NCBI GenBank assembly: GCA_041494805.1
Contig: JBGQBN010000031.1
Span: 1-47,475 of the forward strand
Length of the DNA: 47,475 nt
Source of the DNA: JBGQBN01 sp041494805
Lineage (GTDB): Bacteria > Acidobacteriota > Terriglobia > Terriglobales > Acidobacteriaceae
Direction of reading: 5' to 3'
Shown: positions 1-7,846 of the stretch, in pieces
How positions within the stretch are numbered: position 1 is the stretch's first letter
Layout: every line of letters begins with the position of its first letter
The notes under the pieces: generated by a model
Told to the model about the DNA's origin: nothing
The model's input: the letters and a program-made list of their open reading frames with translations, nothing else
The model's database searches: none
Program-made: the position numbers and the translations under genes

Positions 1-2071
1 CATCGGGATGCGCCTTTTCGATCTCGTCGAACAGCACGACCGCATACGGACGGCGGCGCACCTGCTCGGTGAGCTGGCCGCCCTCTTCGTAGCCGACGTA
101 GCCCGGAGGCGCGCCTATCAGCCGTGAGACGGCGTGCTTCTCCATGTACTCGGACATGTCAATGCGCAACAGAGCGTGCTCGTCGTCGAACAGAAACTCG
201 GCCAGGGCGCGCGCCAGTTCGGTTTTGCCGACACCGGTGGGGCCCAGGAAAATAAACGAGCCGATTGGACGTTTGGGATCGCTTAGGCCGGCACGCGAGC
301 GGCGGATGGCGTTCGAAACCCGCTCCAGGGACGGGTCCTGGCCCACCACGCGCTGCCGCAGGCGCTCTTCCATGGTGACCAGTTTCTTGACCTCGCCTTC
401 GAGCATCTTCGAGACTGGGATGCCGGTCCACTTGGAGACGATGCGGGCGACATCTTCCTCATCCACTTCTTCCTTCAACATACGTGCCTGGCCCTTGCCG
501 TCCATCTTCGCAGTGAGCTTGTTCAGCTCTTCCTCGGTTTGGCGCAGCAAGCCATAGCGAATCTCGGCCACGCGCTGCAGGTTGCCCTTGCGTTCTTCGG
601 CCTGCTCTTCGATTTTCAGTTGCTCGATTTTTTCTTTGAGCTGGCGGGAGCGAGCGATCAGTTCCTTTTCCTTTTTCCAATTGGCCTTGAGCGCGGTGGA
701 TTTCTCGCGGACCTCGGCCAGTTCTTTATCGATCACCGCCAGGCGCTCCCGGGAATTGCGGTCATCTTCTTTTTTCAGGGCCTGGCGTTCGATTTCGAGT
801 TGCGTGGCCCGGCGTTCGAGTTGGTCAATGTCGGTTGGCAAGGAATCAATCTGGATGCGCAGCGAGGCGGCGGCTTCGTCGATCAGGTCAATCGCCTTGT
901 CAGGCAGGAAGCGGTCTGAGATGTAGCGATGCGACAGCGTGGCGGCTGCGACGATGGCCGAATCTTTGATACGAACCCCGTGATGCACCTCATAACGCTC
1001 TTTCAATCCGCGCAGGATGGCGATGGTGTCCTCGACATTAGGCTCGCCTACAAAGACGATCTGGAAACGGCGCTCGAGGGCTGCATCTTTTTCGATGTAC
1101 TTGCGGTATTCGTTCAGCGTGGTGGCGCCGACGGCGCGCAGTTGGCCGCGAGCCAGAGCTGGCTTCAGCATGTTGGAAGCGTCAATCGCGCCTTCGGCGG
1201 CGCCTGCGCCTACCAGCGTATGCAGCTCGTCGATGAACAAGATAATCTCGCCTGAGGAATCCTCAATTTCTTTCAGTACTGCTTTGAGGCGGTCTTCGAA
1301 CTCGCCGCGGTACTTGGCGCCGGCGAGCATGGCACCCAGGTCGAGCGCGACCACGCGTTTGTTCTTCAAGCCCTCGGGCACGTCGCCGGAGACGATGCGT
1401 TGGGCGAGTCCTTCCACGATTGCTGTCTTGCCCACGCCGGGTTCGCCGATCAGCACCGGGTTGTTCTTGGTGCGGCGGGAAAGAACCTGGATTACGCGGC
1501 GAATTTCTTCGTCGCGCCCAATCACCGGATCGAGCTTGCCTCGACGGGCCTGCTCGGTCAGGTCGCGGGCGTAACGCTCGAGCGCCTGATACTTGGCTTC
1601 GGGATTCTGGTCGGTTACTTTCTGCGAGCCGCGCACCGCGGTTAGGGCTTTGAGAATTGCGTCGTGGGTGGCCCCGTGGCGCGCGAGGACTTCCTGGGCT
1701 GCATCGCGCTTGAGCTGGGTCGCGGCCAGCAGCAGGTGCTCGGTGGAGACGTATTCGTCTTTGAAATTGTCGGCTTCCTTGAAGGCGCGATCGAGAAGCT
1801 GGTTGAGTGACTGGGAGGGCGCCGCCTGGGTAGCGCCGCCGGAGATTTTGGGGAGGCGCTCGAGCTCGCGGTAGGCATCCTGCAAGACGGATTGAGGGCC
1901 GATACCGATCTTCTCCAGGACGGGCGGCACGATGCCTTCTTTGTCTTCAAGCAGCGCCGCCAGCAGGTGGACAGGCATCAGCTCGGGGTTGCCGTGCTCA
2001 GAGGCCAGGCTATTGGCCTGCTGCACCGCCTCTTGCGCTTTTACCGTGAATTTCTCCCAACGGATTGCCAT
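1..2071 (-). CDS. clpB: ATP-dependent disaggregase ClpB (3' end outside window)
   Basis: Hsp100 AAA+ chaperone that, with DnaK, pulls proteins out of aggregates. The ATG at 2071-2069 opens MAIRWEKFTVKAQEAV, the usual ClpB N-terminus. The frame stays open to the left edge (about 690 codons of a usual 860). Visible in order: the Clp N domain, first ATPase with Walker A GEPGVGKT near 1425-1445 and the pore segment AKYRGEFEDR, a long charged coiled-coil middle domain (about 430-900), and the second ATPase with Walker A GPTGVGKT near 215-240. It stops just after Walker B (VVLFDEIEKAHPD) at bases 2-40. The missing part is the end of the second ATPase and the D2 small domain. It lies downstream of hsp20 on the same strand, with 225 bases of repeat-rich DNA between. 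The two are probably co-regulated stress genes; a shared transcript is inferred. Confidence 0.97.
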   Translation of the reverse strand, partial: MAIRWEKFTVKAQEAVQQANSLASEHGNPELMPVHLLAALLEDKEGIVPPVLEKIGIGPQSVLQDAYRELERLPKISGGATQAAPSQSLNQLLDRAFKEADNFKDEYVSTEHLLLAATQLKRDAAQEVLARHGATHDAILKALTAVRGSQKVTDQNPEAKYQALERYARDLTEQARRGKLDPVIGRDEEIRRVIQVLSRRTKNNPVLIGEPGVGKTAIVEGLAQRIVSGDVPEGLKNKRVVALDLGAMLAGAKYRGEFEDRLKAVLKEIEDSSGEIILFIDELHTLVGAGAAEGAIDASNMLKPALARGQLRAVGATTLNEYRKYIEKDAALERRFQIVFVGEPNVEDTIAILRGLKERYEVHHGVRIKDSAIVAAATLSHRYISDRFLPDKAIDLIDEAAASLRIQIDSLPTDIDQLERRATQLEIERQALKKEDDRNSRERLAVIDKELAEVREKSTALKANWKKEKELIARSRQLKEKIEQLKIEEQAEERKGNLQRVAEIRYGLLRQTEEELNKLTAKMDGKGQARMLKEEVDEEDVARIVSKWTGIPVSKMLEGEVKKLVTMEERLRQRVVGQDPSLERVSNAIRRSRAGLSDPKRPIGSFIFLGPTGVGKTELARALAEFLFDDEHALLRIDMSEYMEKHAVSRLIGAPPGYVGYEEGGQLTEQVRRRPYAVVLFDEIEKAHPD

Positions 2072-2110
2072 ACTCTCTCCAGTTTCGAGTTTCTGGTTAC
2101 AACTTGCAAG

Positions 2111-2286
2111 TGGTCCGGCCCTTTGGGCCAGACCCGCGGGCGAGGGCGCCGGCGCCACACAAAGAAAACGGGAGACGGTCACCTCGGCCGCCTCCCTGCA
2201 TTTCGCGGGCGGGGGCGCCCGCGCTACATGATTCTTCCCGAGCTGCGTTCGGGGTGGACAGCCGAGGGCGGCTGTCCCTACGTGAG
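2111..2286 (+). repeat. Three tandem hairpin repeat units between hsp20 and clpB
   Basis: Copies of the window's dispersed hairpin family. Copy 1: an outer palindrome GGTC..GGCCC/GGGCC..GACC (2111-2134), then a degenerate GCGGGC-GAGGGC unit (2135-2160). Copy 2: CGCGGGC stem with a GGGGGC loop, followed by CTACATG (2204-2230). Copy 3, the best preserved: outer hairpin 2238-2254, 8-bp stem GGACAGCC/GGCTGTCC around the loop GAGGGC (2256-2277), then CTACGTGAG (2278-2286). All three point the same way. They fill most of the hsp20-clpB gap and would form strong stem-loops in an hsp20-clpB transcript. Confidence 0.85.
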
Positions 2287-2296
2287 CAGTGCTGGC

Positions 2297-2785
2297 TTAC
2301 GCGGCCTTGCCCGGACCTTTGCCTTCCAGGGTCTTCTCGCTGCCGATATTGACCTTGATCTGCTTGGGCTTGGCTTCGGCTTTCTTGGCCAGGGTGATCT
2401 TCAGCACGCCCTTGTCATAGTGGGCGGAGACGTTGTCCGTATCCACGGTGTTGGGGAGCGTGAAGGTACGAGTGAAGCTGCCATACTGCCGCTCGACGCG
2501 GCGGTAGTTTTCTTCTTTCTCTTCCTTCTCGATCTTGCGCTCGCCGTGCACGGTCAGCGAGTTGTTCTCGATGCGGACATCGATGTCCTTCTCGTCGATT
2601 CCGGGTACTTCGATCTTCAGGGCGACGTTGTGCTCGTCCTCGTATACGTCCACTGCCGGGGCAAAGCTGCTGGTGGTCAAGGACTCATCCCTGCCTTCGC
2701 TGAATGATTGCTGAAACAGCCGGTTCAGGCGGTCCTGCAAGGTGGTGAACTCACGAAAAGGCTCCCAACGGGTTAGTACGGTCAT
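2297..2785 (-). CDS. hsp20: Small heat-shock protein, Hsp20/alpha-crystallin family
   Basis: ATP-independent holdase that binds unfolding proteins, here 162 aa, normal for bacterial Hsp20. The alpha-crystallin domain covers roughly residues 45-140: it begins at VDVYEDEHNVALKIEVPG, contains the LTVHGERK strand, and ends with the A-x-x-x-x-GVLKITLAK motif typical of the family. The N-terminus carries the common FREFTTLQDRLNRLF amphipathic segment. A clear ribosome site (GATAGGAGG) lies 9 bases before the ATG, which fixes the start. A near-consensus sigma-70 promoter lies about 85-110 bases upstream. clpB follows on the same strand, so the two stress genes probably work together: Hsp20 holds substrates and ClpB with DnaK extracts them. 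Confidence 0.95.
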   Translation of the reverse strand: MTVLTRWEPFREFTTLQDRLNRLFQQSFSEGRDESLTTSSFAPAVDVYEDEHNVALKIEVPGIDEKDIDVRIENNSLTVHGERKIEKEEKEENYRRVERQYGSFTRTFTLPNTVDTDNVSAHYDKGVLKITLAKKAEAKPKQIKVNIGSEKTLEGKGPGKAA

Positions 2786-2868
2786 AACTAGATTCCTCCT
2801 ATCAAAGATTTTGGTGGTCGGTTTTAGAGCACCTTCAGTGCTATCAGATGTCTAATTAGTATTAAAGC

Positions 2869-2897
2869 ATCATAAAATATGAGTGTAGTACTGTCAA
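2869..2897 (-). promoter_or_regulatory. Sigma-70 promoter for hsp20
   Basis: On the minus strand TTGACA (2897-2892) and TATGAT (2874-2869) are separated by exactly 17 bases, inside an unusually AT-rich stretch (about 2820-2935) in an otherwise GC-rich window. It directs transcription into hsp20 through a leader of about 75 nt. That leader holds a small inverted repeat, AGCAC-N5-GTGCT (about 2829-2842). It is not a CIRCE element. Confidence 0.75.
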
Positions 2898-2917
2898 TAT
2901 AAATATATAGTTGTATT

Positions 2918-4114
2918 TCAATTACTTACATTGAATATGAGGCATTTTAGGTAGGCGGTTTCTGGCACGTTTAGCAGGATGGGATGGTCCTTAGCCTGAG
3001 TTCGGTTTTCGAGGATGCGAAGATTCCGGTGGACATCGCGGGCGGCATCCGTCAGTACTTCCAGCAACAACGGGGAGCTGACGTGGTAGGAGCACGAGCA
3101 GGTAACCAGAATGCCGCCTGGGCGCAGCATTTTCAGCGCGCGCAGATTCAGTTCCTTGTAGCCGCGGAGCGCAGTTTCCAGATTACCTTTGCTTTTGGCG
3201 AAGGCGGGAGGATCGAGGACGATGGTGTCGTACTGATGGCGGGCGTCGGCGTAGTCGCGGAGCAGGTCGAAGGCATTGGCCTCGATCCATTCGATCTCAA
3301 GTCCGTTCAGGGTTGCGTTACGCTCTGCGACCTCCAGGGCGGACCTGGAGCTATCCACTCCGGTCACCTTAGAGCACTGGCGCGCCAGGTGGAGGGCAAA
3401 CCCGCCGTGGTAGCAGAAGACATCCAAAGCCTCGCCGTGGGCGTACTGGGCTGCGGCGGCATAGTTTTCGCGCTGGTCCAGGAACGCGCCCGTCTTCTGC
3501 CCTTCGAGCGCCTCGAAGTGAAACTGGGCGCCGTTCATGGAGAAAATCGTGGTGGTCTTGTCGCCTTGAAGGAGGCTGGAGGGACGTGCCGGGAGCTGTT
3601 CCAGCTCGCGCACCCTGGGATCGACGCGTTCGACGATGGCTGCAGGGTTCAGCCGATTGTTCAGTTCGGAAACCACCGTTTGCCGTGCCGGTTCGGTGTC
3701 CATTCCTTGGGTGAGGATCTGGACGGACAGCAGGTCGTTGTAGCGGTCCACGATCAGTCCGGGTAGGAAGTCGGCCTCGCTGAAGACCAGGCGATAGGCG
3801 TCCGTATCCCGGACCACTGGCTCGCGATAAGCGATCGCGGCTTGGAGGCGCTCCCGCAGAAGGCTTGCCAGGTCGCTGACGGCATGGTTCGAGATCATAC
3901 GGACAGCAATCTGCGAAGCGCTGCTGTACAGTGCCGTACCAAGAAATCTCCCGCGTTCATCCGTGATGCCCACCAGCGCGCCGGGAGGAACTCCGCCCGC
4001 GGAAGCGATATCGGAGCGATAGACCCAGACGTGTCCGCCCTGTAGACGGCTTGCGCCGCGGCGGGAGACGGTCACGGTGGGAAGGCCAGCGGCTGCGGCG
4101 GGAGATTTGGGCAT
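2918..4114 (-). CDS. rlmI: RlmI-like class I SAM-dependent rRNA methyltransferase
   Basis: Predicted 23S rRNA (cytosine-5)-methyltransferase of the RlmI/YccW family, about 398 aa as usual. It has an N-terminal PUA domain (about residues 13-85), the family hallmark GQKTGAFLDQREN (about 206-218), SAM motif I (ALDVFCYHGGF, about 230-240), the acidic ribose-binding VTGVDSS, motif IV DTIVLDPPAFAKSK (about 297-310) and motif VI TCSCS with the catalytic cysteine. The ATG at 4114 is preferred to the GTG three bases upstream. It ends just before the hsp20 promoter. The exact target base cannot be read from the sequence; RlmI-like or a sister RlmK/O activity is possible. Confidence 0.88.
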   Translation of the reverse strand: MPKSPAAAAGLPTVTVSRRGASRLQGGHVWVYRSDIASAGGVPPGALVGITDERGRFLGTALYSSASQIAVRMISNHAVSDLASLLRERLQAAIAYREPVVRDTDAYRLVFSEADFLPGLIVDRYNDLLSVQILTQGMDTEPARQTVVSELNNRLNPAAIVERVDPRVRELEQLPARPSSLLQGDKTTTIFSMNGAQFHFEALEGQKTGAFLDQRENYAAAAQYAHGEALDVFCYHGGFALHLARQCSKVTGVDSSRSALEVAERNATLNGLEIEWIEANAFDLLRDYADARHQYDTIVLDPPAFAKSKGNLETALRGYKELNLRALKMLRPGGILVTCSCSYHVSSPLLLEVLTDAARDVHRNLRILENRTQAKDHPILLNVPETAYLKCLIFNVSN

Positions 4115-4140
4115 CACTGAATCTTAAACCTGCCATGGCC

Positions 4141-4330
4141 CACGTAGGCACAGCCGCCCCTTCGACTTCCCCCTCGACCCCGCTCGGGGCTTCGGCAAGA
4201 TCAGGGCAAGCTCGCGGAGGCGTTGGTCGTGGCCAATTTGTGGGTCTGGGGACGTGGCCGGAGCCGCGGAGCTTCGCTCCGCCGGGCAGGTGAGGGCATC
4301 CTTCGACTTCGCTCAGGACAGGCTCTGCCC
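4141..4330. repeat. Mosaic of truncated repeat elements between rlmI and the zinc-ribbon gene
   Basis: The 240 bases between the two minus-strand genes hold no convincing gene. They contain a half copy of the hairpin family in reverse (CACGTAG at 4141-4147 then CACAGCC). A second truncated copy has the outer hairpin GGAGCTTCGCTCC (4268-4280) and the left arm plus loop GGGCAGGTGAGGGCA (4284-4298). At 4299 it switches abruptly to a different repeat-like string, CCTTCGACTTCGCTCAGGAC. A related string, CCTTCGACTTC / GACCCCGCTCGGGG, lies near 4157-4195. The junctions suggest one repeat inserted into another. Confidence 0.65.
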
Positions 4331-4357
4331 CGACGTGTTCTGTATGACGGCCAATGG

Positions 4358-5464
4358 CTAGCTTGCGGCTGGATGTTCGGAGGGTTCGGGTTCCTGGGAT
4401 GGGCTCTCGGTGAGGGCCTTCTTGAGATCGGCGTGTAACTCGTCGAGTTCAGTCATGGGTAGCTCTGCCGCCCATTCATCGAGCTGTTGTTCGTCCAAAC
4501 TGGTGTTGAGACGGACCCCTAGCCTGATGTCGCCGGCAAATGCGTTGCTAAACTCACCTTCTTGATACTGCGTCTCCCCAATTTTCCTGCCGGTGTGAGC
4601 GTCGTAAACTCTGCGGCTGGAATTTCCTCTGGCATTCACAAAGGCGATGAAGACCTCGCCGACTTCCCCGAAATCCGGGCGGTAACACCACGCTTTATCC
4701 ACATGGGTCTTGGGCCGGGCCCGGCGCTTGGCAGTCAAACTCGGCCGTTCCACCGCCACTCCCGTGGCTGGGTCGAAGTACAGGATCCGCTGGCACGATT
4801 CGCAAATGACCATCTGCCCGCCGCGGACTTCGTTGTAGGTCTGGGGGCGCAGCATGACCTGGCAGCCCATACACTTCTGATCGCGGACCTCGGCAATTCC
4901 GGTGCCGCGAAACTTCGACACGCGATCGTAGTGGCGCAGCAGGTCGGGATTCACTGTGGCGCGCGCCTGGTCGCGTTTCGCGTTCCATTCGGCTAGTTGC
5001 TTTTCGTCTTCGGCGGTGCGCTCGCGGGCTTCGGCCTTTTCTTTCTCGATTTCCGCCATCTCCGCTTTCAGTTCCAGTTCGGCTGCCTTCACGTTCTTTT
5101 CCCGGACTTCGGCGTTGACCATCAACTCCAGGATCTTGTCCTCGTTAGCGCGAATGTCCTGCTCCGCGAACTGGATCTCGTGCAGCAGGGCCTTGTATTG
5201 GTCGTTGGTTTTCACTTCGAGCGACTGGTCGCGGTACTTGGAGATTTTCTGTTGCACGTCCTGGATGGTGGTTTCGTACTTGCGGCGGGCAGCTTCGTCG
5301 GCTTTGACGGCGGTCTTGGCGTTTTCCAGGATGGCTTTGGTCCCGGCCAGCTTTTCTTCGATGGCAGCCACCCGCTTGGGCAGGGCTGCAATTTCTTCTT
5401 TAAGGCGGAGGACCTCCCGGTCGGATTGCTGCAACTGCATCAGGTTTTGTACGTCTGGGAGCAT
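4358..5464 (-). CDS. CT398-like coiled-coil zinc-ribbon protein with a C-terminal extension
   Basis: Protein of the C4-type zinc-ribbon/CT398 family (DUF164), of unknown molecular role. From the ATG at 5464 (MLPDVQNLMQLQQ) it has about 368 residues: a long charged coiled coil (about residues 5-175), then a zinc ribbon CMGCQV...CESCQRILYF (about 195-225). Family members normally end soon after the ribbon (about 240 aa). This one continues for about 130 residues with no domain I recognise, including a segment FGEVGEVFIAFVNARG and an acidic tail. The frame is open to a TTG 54 bases further upstream, but the ATG fits the family start. It is divergent from the corrinoid methyltransferase pair, 135 bases away. 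Confidence 0.85.
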   Translation of the reverse strand: MLPDVQNLMQLQQSDREVLRLKEEIAALPKRVAAIEEKLAGTKAILENAKTAVKADEAARRKYETTIQDVQQKISKYRDQSLEVKTNDQYKALLHEIQFAEQDIRANEDKILELMVNAEVREKNVKAAELELKAEMAEIEKEKAEARERTAEDEKQLAEWNAKRDQARATVNPDLLRHYDRVSKFRGTGIAEVRDQKCMGCQVMLRPQTYNEVRGGQMVICESCQRILYFDPATGVAVERPSLTAKRRARPKTHVDKAWCYRPDFGEVGEVFIAFVNARGNSSRRVYDAHTGRKIGETQYQEGEFSNAFAGDIRLGVRLNTSLDEQQLDEWAAELPMTELDELHADLKKALTESPSQEPEPSEHPAAS

Positions 5465-5599
5465 CTTGAGAACGGTGCCAGAGGTGATTCTAGCACGCGG
5501 AATCAGAGCCGCACCCAACGTGGCTTCTCACCCCGGCTCGTGACTGGAATCACAGACACAAATGCCCAGTCCACGGTCAAATCCATGCTGAGGTGAGCT

Positions 5600-6304
5600 A
5601 TGGATGCAGATACTTTTGCCGCCATGCGGCAGAGCATCCTCGACGGTGCGCCAGAACAGGCCGCCAGCCTGGCGAGACAGGCACTGGAGCAGGGCATTGC
5701 CCCTTTGGAAGCCATCGATCAGGGCTTTGTTCCAGGCATGACCAGCGTGGGCGAGCAGTACGGGCAGCACAAACTGTTTCTTCCCGACATGCTGGCGTCC
5801 GCCGAAGCCATGAAAGCGGCCATGGGCGTGCTCGAACCGGAACTGCAGCGCCAAGGCGGCGAGCGCCCCATGGCAGGAACGGTGGTGCTGGGCACCACCA
5901 AGGGCGACATCCATGAAATTGGCAAAGCGCTGGTCGGAACTCTGCTCACGGCGCATGGTTTCAAGGTGCACGATCTAGGCGTTGACATCGGCAGCGAAGA
6001 GTTCGCGGCCAAAGCTCGTGAGCTGGGAGCCCACATCGTGGGAGTGTCTGCCCTACTCACCACCACCATGGGTGGTCAGAAATCTGTGATCGAGGCCTTG
6101 GAGCGGGAGGGCCTGCGACCCAAGGTAAAGGTCATTGTCGGCGGAGCCCCTGTTACCCGCCGCTGGGCGGAGGAGATCGGCGCCGACGGCTACGGCAAAG
6201 ACGCTATCGCCGCCGTCACGCTGGCGAAGAGCCTGGTCCAGAAGCAGGCGTTGTGCACGCCAGACCGCACCGGCCTTGCCAAACTTCAGGAAAGGGTTCG
6301 ATGA
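5600..6304 (+). CDS. Cobalamin-binding methyltransferase corrinoid protein (MttC/MtbC type)
   Basis: Carries a methyl group on its corrinoid cofactor between a substrate methyltransferase and a methyl acceptor such as tetrahydrofolate or coenzyme M. The 234 aa comprise a helical cap domain (about residues 1-88) and a Rossmann B12-binding domain. The latter has D103-I-H105-E-I-G108, whose His is the lower cobalt ligand, then S150-A-L and VGG near 180-182. A GAGGTGAG ribosome site precedes the ATG. Its stop overlaps the next gene's start (ATGA at 6301-6304), so it is translationally coupled to the MttB-family enzyme, its likely partner. The partner that accepts the methyl group (MtgA/MtrH type) and the corrinoid reductive activator are not in the window. 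Confidence 0.92.
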   Translation: MDADTFAAMRQSILDGAPEQAASLARQALEQGIAPLEAIDQGFVPGMTSVGEQYGQHKLFLPDMLASAEAMKAAMGVLEPELQRQGGERPMAGTVVLGTTKGDIHEIGKALVGTLLTAHGFKVHDLGVDIGSEEFAAKARELGAHIVGVSALLTTTMGGQKSVIEALEREGLRPKVKVIVGGAPVTRRWAEEIGADGYGKDAIAAVTLAKSLVQKQALCTPDRTGLAKLQERVR

Positions 6305-7797
6305 GACCCAAGCTTGAATTGCTGGATCGCGAACTGGTCGACCGCATTCTCGACGAAGCTTTCGAGCTCCTGGAAGCTCCAGGCGTAAGAGTGGGCACGC
6401 CCGAGATCCTCGATCTATTAGCTTCCGCCGGCGCTCGAGTTGTGGACGGAGTCGCCCAGATCCCGAAACTCCTTGCCCGGCGTGCTCTCGAATCGGTGCC
6501 GCGCGAGTTCTTCCTTCATGACCGGGGCGGCCTGCCTGCTGTGCACTACGGCGGAGATGACGTCCACTTTGATCCCGGCTCTTCTTGCCTGAATATTCTC
6601 GATCCGGAAAGCCGGCAGCCGCGTCCCGCGCAATCGTCGGACCTGGTTCGCCTGGTCCAGGTAACCGAAATGCTGCCGCAGTATGCGGCTCAGTCCACGG
6701 CGCTGGTCTGCAATGACGTGCCCAAGGAAATCGGAGATTGGTACCGCCTTTTGCTGGTGCTCTGGTATTCGAACAAGCCGATCATTACTGGCGCGTTCGG
6801 CATTTCCACTCTTCACACCATGCTCGAACTGGTCGCAACTGACAGTGGGGGACAGGAGGCGCTCAAGGAGAAGCCGCGCGCCGTCTTCGACGTCTGTCCT
6901 TCGCCGCCGCTGAACTGGTCAGGATTCGCCTCGCAGAATCTGGTGGAACTGGCGCGCGCCGGTGTTCCCGCCGAAATCGTCTCCGTGCCGCTGGCGGGTG
7001 CGACCGCACCAGTTACCCTGGCGGGAGCCATCGTGCAGCATGCTGCCGAGTGCCTGAGCGGCATTACCATCCACCAGTTGGCGCAGCCCGGCGCGCCCGT
7101 AGTCTGGGGAGGAGCCCCTGCCATCTTTGACATGAGCACCGGAAACACGCCCATGGGTGCCATCGAAACGGCCATGCTGGACGCAGCCTGCGCGCAGGTT
7201 GGCAAGTCGCTCGGTTTGCCCACCCACGCCTACCTGGTCGCTAGTGACGCCAGGTTGGTCGACGCTCAGGCGGGTATGGAAAGCGCCAGTTCCGCGATTT
7301 TGGGCGCGCTAGCCGGCATCAACATGATCTCCGGTGCAGGCATGCTGGACTTTCTCGCCTGCCACAGCATCGAGAAGCTGGTGGTTGATGCAGAATCCAT
7401 CGCGAACGCCCAGCGCTTGCTGGCCGGTATCGAGCCCCGCACTGAGAAGCTGGCGGTCACCATGTTCGCCCAAGCCGGACTTCGCGGCGACTTCCTCAAA
7501 CTGAAGGAAACCCGCGCCCTGTTCCGGAAGGAGCAGCACTTTCCCTCCTCGGTGATCGACCGCAGCGGTGATTCCAATGCGCCGGATTTGTTCGCCCGCG
7601 CCCGCCGGAGGGTCATCGAACTCCTGGAGAGCTACCAACGGCCCACAATTTCACCTGAGATTGAGAAGAGTTTTCAAGCCATCGCCCTGCGGCACGCCCA
7701 GGCGGCTGGGCTCGACCAACTCCCGGGGATCGACACCAGCGCCCATCCCGCAGGATCTGATCCGCCCAGACTGCATGAACCCACCCTGGCGGTGTAA
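6301..7797 (+). CDS. MttB-family (trimethylamine/glycine betaine-type) methyltransferase, non-pyrrolysine
   Basis: COG5598 TIM-barrel methyltransferase, 498 aa from the ATG at 6301, which overlaps the corrinoid gene's stop and has AGGAAAGGG upstream. The MttB-like character shows in the N-terminal ELLDRELVDRIL segment, the repeated glycine-rich barrel loops (GGAPAIFDMSTG, ALAGINMISGAGMLD) and the C-terminal dimerisation helix. No in-frame TAG interrupts it, so it is not a pyrrolysine enzyme. Relatives such as MtgB demethylate glycine betaine or other quaternary amines. The substrate here is unknown. With the corrinoid protein it would feed methyl groups into one-carbon metabolism. The downstream peptidase has its own ribosome site and is probably functionally unrelated. 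Confidence 0.9.
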   Translation: MRPKLELLDRELVDRILDEAFELLEAPGVRVGTPEILDLLASAGARVVDGVAQIPKLLARRALESVPREFFLHDRGGLPAVHYGGDDVHFDPGSSCLNILDPESRQPRPAQSSDLVRLVQVTEMLPQYAAQSTALVCNDVPKEIGDWYRLLLVLWYSNKPIITGAFGISTLHTMLELVATDSGGQEALKEKPRAVFDVCPSPPLNWSGFASQNLVELARAGVPAEIVSVPLAGATAPVTLAGAIVQHAAECLSGITIHQLAQPGAPVVWGGAPAIFDMSTGNTPMGAIETAMLDAACAQVGKSLGLPTHAYLVASDARLVDAQAGMESASSAILGALAGINMISGAGMLDFLACHSIEKLVVDAESIANAQRLLAGIEPRTEKLAVTMFAQAGLRGDFLKLKETRALFRKEQHFPSSVIDRSGDSNAPDLFARARRRVIELLESYQRPTISPEIEKSFQAIALRHAQAAGLDQLPGIDTSAHPAGSDPPRLHEPTLAV

Positions 7798-7846
7798 ACT
7801 TCTCAGCCTTGCTCGTGGCCATTGATCTTCTACTTGGAGTTACTTC

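Noticed and set aside
2825..2845. Possible CIRCE heat-shock operator or RNA thermometer in the hsp20 leader
   Set aside because: The inverted repeat is AGCAC-N5-GTGCT, not TTAGCACTC-N9-GAGTGCTAA, and it does not pair with the ribosome site, which is about 45 bases away.
6301..7797. Pyrrolysine-containing MttB
   Set aside because: No in-frame TAG interrupts the gene, and no pyl genes are present.
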